From Toxonevra muliebris (lineage: Eukaryota > Arthropoda > Insecta > Diptera > Pallopteridae), in NCBI GenBank assembly GCA_963691655.1, contig OY829327.1, positions 56,184,079 to 56,248,078 of the forward strand: a stretch of DNA of 64,000 nt, written 5' to 3'. The position numbers and the translations under genes were made by a program. Below are positions 57,966 to 64,000 of this stretch, piece after piece. Position 1 is the first letter of the stretch; every line of letters starts with the position of its first letter. Under the pieces are notes generated by a model. That model had not been told where the DNA came from. It did not search any database and saw only the letters and a list, made by a program, of their open reading frames with translations.

Positions 57966-59639
57966 CATCTCACTCCATTTTATATTAAATTGTTATTATT
58001 AAAATATTATATAATATAAAGTTCTTCGTTTGTTGAAGGTAAATGTTTTTCACTGCTGACGACTTTTTTGGAAAAATCGAAATATATCTGAGCCTTCTCA
58101 AAAATTGCTGTTTACTACAAATATACTACTCTTCATATTTGGTAAATAACACTTGTCTGGTTCTGTGGGCTTCAGCTCCATAGCCTCCCCTCTCCACTGT
58201 AAGAGTAATGAAATGGGAAATACAGACTGCGAATTCAAGTAAATCCACAAGTAAAACAATTTTTTTTAACTGTTATAATATGTATGTATATTCCCGTCAG
58301 ACATTTATGCATATGGAAGTGTATGCATTGTACATTCTCTTCTTTTTACCACTGCAACACTAATTTATATTAAGCAATTAAATGCTGTTAAATGCTCCCA
58401 TAAATGCTGAATATACCAAAAATGGCTACATCTAATTTAATTATCAAACGCTACAACAAAATTCCAGAGCGAAATATTTTCACACCTAATACAATGCGGT
58501 TAATTAAGTGGAATAGCCAAAAGCGAGAAACAGCGAGTGATGCCAGCAGGCAAGCAGGCAGACATGCAAGCGGTCTAGCCAGGCAGATAGGCAAGCAATT
58601 CAACGCCAGCAGCCATAAATGCGTTGTGGAAGCGGTGTGATCGAGCTGTAAGTCCCCAGGCTAACCAATCGTGCCGGACACATAGGCAGCTAAGAAATGA
58701 ATGCAGTTAGCGGCAGCTAAAAGAAGCCAACAACAACCAACAAACAAACGTATTTGACAGCAATAATAATAACAACAACAACAACAGGGAAGCGATCATG
58801 AGCGATGCATAACAAGTGTTACATATTGCAGATTCAAAGCTAAGCTAGCAACATAAGATGCAAGTAATTGGCAACAATTTGCCCTCATTTGATGAAAAAA
58901 TAATAAATTGAACACATTTGTGCGTTATCAGCAGAAGAAGGAAAGAAAAAAGTGGAGTGTGGTTGCCAGATGGGAGATGCAGCTGTGGATATGGATGCGG
59001 ACGTGATGTCGCCGACATATTCATCTCTGCGACATTTTATGCCATATTTGTGCGTTATTAACAGCGTCAAGTTGCCAGTAAAGGACATGACAAGTTTCTT
59101 CTTCTGCTATCTTATTGTAACATACACTATAGACGACAATACTCTGCAGTTACAGCGGGATCTCTAGAATGACATCAATCCAACTTACTATTTGTTCAAT
59201 GCATCATTCTCATGAATGAATTCTAAAAAGAATTCGTGCGTATTCTCCTCAAAGCGAATAAAAGAAAGATAGTAAACGAATTGTAGGAACTTGTCCTGTC
59301 GCCCATAATAAAAATGCATGTGTGTATGTGCATGGATATTGTCTGCATCCTACAAACGTTGTGTATAAATAAAAAGGAGTAACAAAACATTACAGCATAA
59401 TTAAAGCGAACGAACAAAGCACAGCGAAAAACGCCAAGAGCTAAAAAATCGTACGCATGTGTTATGTTGCTACTGCAGCATCAACAACGTCAGCAACATC
59501 AACATCTACAACAATTGCTCCTGCTGCTGCTGTTACTACTACACTAAATACAGACGTCGTTTGGCTGCAGGCAAAAAGAATCATAAATAATACGGTTACG
59601 ACTACCAACAATGTGTGAAAAAGCAGTTATTCGCCGGCA
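57966..59639. other. Non-coding stretch, nothing recognised
   Basis: AT-rich with short-period runs (gcaggcaagcaggcagacat at 58547, aacaacaacaacaaca near 58770). Short frames at 58404-58640 and 58885-59167 lack domains. Confidence 0.4.
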
Positions 59640-59780
59640 ACCAATCAGCGTATGGCAAATTCCCCTTGTGGCAAACTGAGAGATCGCAAGCGCGAGAGTG
59701 AGAGTGTGAGCACATGCTGGTGAGAAATCGATGTAAGCGACACAATGGGGAGAGCGTCAGATTAAGCCACTGTTAGAAGT
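59640..59780. promoter_or_regulatory. GAGA-rich block, possible regulatory element
   Basis: Gagagatcgcaagcgcgaga followed by gtgagagtgtgagc near 59680-59715, then gggagagcg, give a cluster of GAGAG/GAGTG motifs of the type bound by GAGA factor in flies. This is inference from motif density. Confidence 0.3.
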
Positions 59781-60150
59781 TGACAGAGAGTTAATTCAAT
59801 TACAGTGGTATGTTAAAGCGAGTTTGTGGCTTGATCGAAGCTTAAACACTCTACACTGCGACATTAAATCACTAGATTATACGATTAACTACCTGTATAT
59901 GAACCGTTGATAAAAAAGTGATGCAAATCAATAAAATCAGATTTTAATTTTAGTTTTGTAGAAGTGCTGCATATGGTACTTACGAAATTTATTTTCCCAC
60001 TGCACAAGCAACTTTATAACTTTGAAGAGCTTACAATATTTTTGCATTGAACGGTTCATATGTTTATTTTTAGTTTTATGGTATATTTTAAATTAAGCTG
60101 GCTGCATGGACTAAGCTTTTATATTTATAAATTTGATATTAAAATTCAAC

Positions 60151-60250
60151 TACCATTCGTGTTGCTCGATTTATATTTCTCACCAACACGAACAGAAGGT
60201 ACTTACAGTTTTATGCCGTATCCGAATAGAGCTTTTCTTAGACAATTTTT
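60151..60250 (+). repeat. Dispersed repeat family R1, copy 5
   Basis: It retains taccattcgtgttgctcgat, caacacgaacagaaggtact, cagttttatgccgtatccga and gcttttcttagacaattttt in the order of copies 1 and 3. Confidence 0.7.
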
Positions 60251-60689
60251 AAATTAACTTAATTATACTGTATGCTCTGTTTCTAATGAAAATTATAGGT
60301 GTTCTTTACTATAATCGATATGTTTGTGCGTTACTTCTTCATATTTTGCTGTTTTTATATTGGATTTTTTGGTCCAAAGATCGAACATTTGACGGGATTC
60401 AAATTGAAATGCCATAAACACTCCCATCAATCTATTTCTGAGACTTGCGTTTAAACCTTTTTGGTTGTATAATAATTTCCCTTGTTTAAATTTAAAGGCC
60501 ACTTTTGCGCATCATGTTTTAGTAATGTCTGGTAATATATAAAATTTCTGAGTTTGGGATGTAAAGTTGCTATTGTTCTATACCAGTTTTTAATTCCAGC
60601 AATTGAGGATGCGGTTTTCGTTTCTCGATAAAATGTTGAATTTTTCCTGCACCATGCGAGGGCTGTCAAATTTCGTGTTCTTTTCTGAA

Positions 60690-60740
60690 AAAAAGGCAGC
60701 CTTTTCAGAAAATTGTGCCTTTTCAGAAAATTGTGTTCTT
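60690..60740. repeat. 18-bp short tandem repeat
   Basis: Ccttttcagaaaattgtg occurs twice in tandem, followed by a partial diverged copy. Confidence 0.7.
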
Positions 60741-60877
60741 TTCTAAAAAATGTTGACTTCTGAGCGGGAAAACTTTTGCACTCAATTAAATGACGGGGGG
60801 AGAAATTAGTTGATTCTGACAGGGTAGCATTTTTATGTTATTTTCTTGCACTAAAACACTCTACACTGCGGCATTAA

Positions 60878-61599
60878 TGCAACGTTTGGGTTGGGTTGAG
60901 GGTAACATTAAAAATTGGTGCCAAGGCACGAGGTAAAAAAAAATATAACATTTTGCTAAGAGAAGAAACGCTATTTTTATTTTATATTTTATTGCACAAT
61001 TGATAAGAATTTATAAAAAAGTGAAGGAAAACTAAGAAGTTTTTTCTGCAATTCGTTGGGTGCAAAAGGCTAACAATACAAAATTATTATCCGTAAATAC
61101 AAAAAACATCAATTTCTATGATCTATGATACTAAGTTAAAAAACTTTTTTGATTGAGTCCGCATATTGATTAGCTTTTAAATTTCTGATGATACAGTTGA
61201 TTAAGAAAACTTGGACATAATATGATCCTCAAGATTTCGGGGTTTTGGTTGATTTTGTAGACAAAAAAACTTAGTAATAGCGCTGTCTTCAGTTTTAGGT
61301 TACTGTTTTCGTTTCAAAAAAGCTTTTTGTTAGTTTTTTCTAAATATGATTTATGATACTTGGGTTACTTTAGTTCGTTTCGTTAAAATAACAAAAAAAA
61401 TGTATTCGTACCTCAGAGCAACGGGGAATTAAGACACAAAATACTTGTATAGTAGACCAGTGAACAGAGCGTGACATTTAAATATAGGTGAGGCAAAAAA
61501 CCGAAAAACTGAAATTTGGTATTTAATACGCTTTTGCTGAGAGGTACGGATAAATAAATTATGTTACAAACATTCGGTGAAAATTCATGCTGCTCTCAA
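60878..61599. other. Non-coding stretch, nothing recognised
   Basis: AT-rich sequence without coding signal. Confidence 0.4.
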
Positions 61600-62060
61600 A
61601 TAAGTGTGTAGGGTGAATGTAAGCTGAACAGATGAGCGAGCGCGAAACTTGTTTCTCATGAGCAACGTGATTCGTGTGCGTGCAGTTTCTTGTAACTCTT
61701 TGAATATTGCGCTCGCGTGAATGCTCCGCCCAACAGCCATCAAGTAGCAGCCGCGAGGCATTGCTTGCCGCAGGACTGTTGTGATTAGTTGAGCGTCGCC
61801 CTTTGAGCTGTAAGCAACGTTTTTGTTTGTTGGTCGGAAAGTAGAACGGATAATAACAGAAGTGTTTCTAGTAGCACCGTGTGGTGGTAGGAAAAAGCGC
61901 AAATGGACGGACGAACAAGCAACGGACAAGTGTGTGTATTTAAATGCTTGCGTGTGTGTGTGTGCATACAATGCGTTTATAATAAATGATAATAAAATAT
62001 ATAAAGAGAAAAATTGTGAATTTTTATCAGTGAATGAATAAATGTCATAATTAAGAATTG
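61600..62060 (+). promoter_or_regulatory. Possible promoter/5' UTR block 1
   Basis: A locally GC- and CpG-richer segment (gagcgagcgcgaaac, ttgcgctcgcgtgaatgctc, gtagcagccgcgaggcattg) is followed by A-rich leader-like sequence with (TG)n. It contains a 159-codon minus frame without any domain, which I treat as a by-product of the composition. Strand and function are inferred. Confidence 0.25.
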
Positions 62061-62200
62061 CCAAAGAAGAAGAAGAAGAAGAGGAGGAAAATACATGTGC
62101 AATAAAAATTGCAAATAAAATATATGTGAAAAAAGCAAAATTAAATTGAAGAGAAAGATGATGATTATGATGATTAAAATGGGATGATGCTGTGCAATTC

Positions 62201-62230
62201 CTCTTCTCTTTCTCTCTCTCTCTCTCTCTC
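62201..62230. promoter_or_regulatory. (CT)n tract, potential GAGA-factor site
   Basis: A run of about 10 CT dinucleotides precedes gcgtgaaag. CT/GA runs near fly promoters are frequent GAGA-factor sites. It is also a plain microsatellite. Confidence 0.4.
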
Positions 62231-62789
62231 GCGTGAAAGTTATATTGTAATAATAATTATGTATTTTTGTTGTTGCTACCGCACCACCATTCCCGACGTT
62301 AGTTACTGATATTGCTTTAGTTGTTGTTGTGATTGTTGTTATCATAAAGTGGAATTTCTGTGTGTTTGTACACACACACACACTTATAATTTAATTGATA
62401 AAATAATAAATACGAGAATACAACAAAAAGAAATTTATGATTATAATATACTACTAACTACAACAACAATACAATATTCATACATACATGTATACAACAC
62501 AACCATCAGCATCACAAAACTAGCAACAGCAACAACTAAATATTGTGACAAAAGTGAAAGAACGAGAGAAAAAAAAACTGATTGCGAAAATATACAATAA
62601 TAAATAAATAAATACTCGTACACACATACCTACATACATATGTACATATACAAATATATGAGTACAATAAATGAAAAAGTGAAAAACGTTTTTGCTATTG
62701 TCGCTTGAAAACGCATGATTTTTTGCCACTTATTTATTTACAGACATTTACCTTACGTTTTTGTTGTTGCTATTATTATTATCATTATC

Positions 62790-63560
62790 ACTTCAATTTA
62801 GTGCGAGTGCGCGACTAGTAATAGAAAAGTTTTGACGAAGGCGCGCGCCCGGTCACATCCAATTCGTTTAGTTATTCTCAATGTTATCGGCTCTCGTTGA
62901 CGTTAAACTCTGACGCCGACTTCGACGCCGCTCGTCGATATCTCAGCATCTAATTGAATTGTTTTGTTCAACGGATTCTTTTTTTATTTACTTATTACTT
63001 ATTATTGTGTGTAAAGGAAACGGAAGTAACAATACAATTTTGCAACGGTAATAAAGTGAATTCTGAAAAAGAAATAAAGTGACGATAAATAAATTGAGTA
63101 AAAGAAATAGAAGAAGAGAGATTAAAATACAAGTACGAGTTTATGTGTGTGCATGCGATTTAGGGAATTAGAAAAACTGCAAAATTAGTGAAAATCATAC
63201 ATCGAATGGATTTTTGGAAATTGAAACATAACAAAAAGAAAAAAAATTATTTTGCGATTTTTTTGTGGCATATTTCAAGTAAATCTGTGGAATGCTCAGA
63301 TGTAAAGCCAAACACATAATAAAGAAATGTGCTGTGAATTTTTTCAAACAAAACTAATTCGTCCAGAAGCTTCTTATAAGGTAAACGCCACGGTTAAGGT
63401 GGCGAGTACACTTGATTTAAATAAACGAGATTGCTACAATGACCCATTGAATCTATTGAAGTTAGAACGAAGCGTTGCGATTTCAGTAATCGCTTCCACT
63501 TCAATGCAGAATTGATACGTGGCAACATTACGAGAAGCTATGTTTCGTTTGCGTGATTGA
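62790..63560 (+). promoter_or_regulatory. Possible promoter and 5' UTR block 2 of an off-window gene
   Basis: A CpG-rich core (gcgcgcccggtcacatcc, ctctgacgccgacttcgacg) is followed by an initiator-like tctcagc at 62942. About 500 bases of A-rich, G/A-biased sequence (aaataaagtgacgataaata, gaaaaactgcaaaattagtg) follow, resembling fly 5' leaders. No coding start with a domain follows within the window, so the gene is not identified. Confidence 0.35.
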
Positions 63561-64000
63561 ACCTTAATTTTTGCCAATTGCTAGTTAAACTTTTATTTCA
63601 ATATATTCAACTACTTATTCAAAAAGTATGAAGCTAACTCAGCTTTAACGAGACAAAATCAACCAATATTTCTGAGTGTGTATGCCGCTTTCAGGTCTTT
63701 GGTGGACATTTGAAACCCTCAGTAAATTAGAAAAGTTTAAATTAAGAAAAGCCTGGCATCGATTAGGAAAGTTAAAAATTGTGAAATATAAGTCTCGGAT
63801 ACAAAGAGAATTTGCAGAACATAGTCTGACCAGTCCCTACTGTTTTGGTATTAGTAATATGAACTGGCGGATCCAGGGATAATTCTATGTTAAAAATGCT
63901 TCGTAAGATAAGATAAGATACTAATTCATTGCTACAAAACTTAATTTTGATCCTTAAGCGAACGGGAACGTCTGGAGCAAAGAATACTTAAAAAAATTAT
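63561..64000. other. Window end, nothing recognised
   Basis: A 68-codon plus frame at 63676-63882 (rich in Lys/Arg/Trp) has no recognisable domain. It could be an intron after the leader exon. Confidence 0.35.

Larger units (their letters stand above)
59844..60877. repeat. Direct 24-bp repeats 1010 bp apart
   Basis: Aaacactctacactgcgaca then ttaa at 59844-59867 recurs with one change at 60854-60877. The intervening kilobase holds repeat family R1 copy 5 and an open but unrecognised minus frame (60669-60451). The pair may mark an insertion, but 24 bp is long for a target duplication. Confidence 0.6.

Noticed and set aside
61585..62064. 159-codon minus-strand frame in a CpG-richer block
   Set aside because: No domain; (CA)n and CpG composition explain the lack of stops. 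The block fits promoter/leader sequence better.
1..64000. CRISPR arrays, bacterial operons, rRNA genes, microRNA precursors
   Set aside because: I looked for regular spaced repeats, rRNA-like blocks and well-known fly microRNA seeds by eye and saw none. Eukaryotic gene structure rules out operon reading.

Overview
The window looks like nuclear DNA of a higher fly (Diptera, Schizophora). It is AT-rich, with short coding exons, 58-82 nt introns, many CA, CAA/CAG and ATGT/ACAT microsatellites, and dense small TIR transposons. One dispersed repeat, seen five times, resembles a family I associate with fruit flies (Tephritidae). That family-level placement is a guess; I am confident only of the insect/dipteran call.

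Only three protein-coding genes can be read with confidence, all in the first 14 kb. (1) The mitochondrial pyruvate dehydrogenase E1 beta subunit (Pdhb) is on the minus strand in five coding exons, complete at 355 codons (8743 down to 3573). (2) A mitochondrial ribosomal protein mS38 (AURKAIP1/COX24 family) reading frame lies on the same strand inside the 3.5 kb second intron of Pdhb (6431-5844). It has no start codon of its own that supplies a targeting peptide, but it opens with a splice acceptor in the same phase as Pdhb exons 1 and 2. (3) A NUDT14-like UDP-sugar diphosphatase is on the plus strand in three exons, 210 aa (12875-13627), and its second intron must be of the GC-AG type.

From about 13.7 kb to 59 kb I find no host gene, only layered transposon debris. 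This includes a gypsy reverse transcriptase fragment split by a TIR element, hairpin MITEs, a Tc1 transposase tail, a Helitron/Helentron-like element, an internally deleted mariner with intact ends, and a hAT-type element with a perfect 8-bp target duplication. It also includes several LINE fragments (Jockey/LOA-like RNase H and RT, R1-like tail, RTE-like EN-RT), a pogo-like MITE, and two inverted copies of an unusual degenerate repeat 15 kb apart. The segment may be intergenic or a large intron.

The last 4 kb (about 59.6-63.6 kb) changes character: GAGA/CT tracts, CpG-richer blocks and A-rich leader-like sequence without long reading frames. It reads like the promoter and 5' UTR of a plus-strand gene whose coding part would lie beyond the window; this is inference. 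Functionally, Pdhb (acetyl-CoA supply) and mS38 (mitoribosome small subunit) are both mitochondrial, so their nesting may share a promoter and possibly a targeting exon. NUDT14 is a separate gene more than 4 kb away in divergent orientation.
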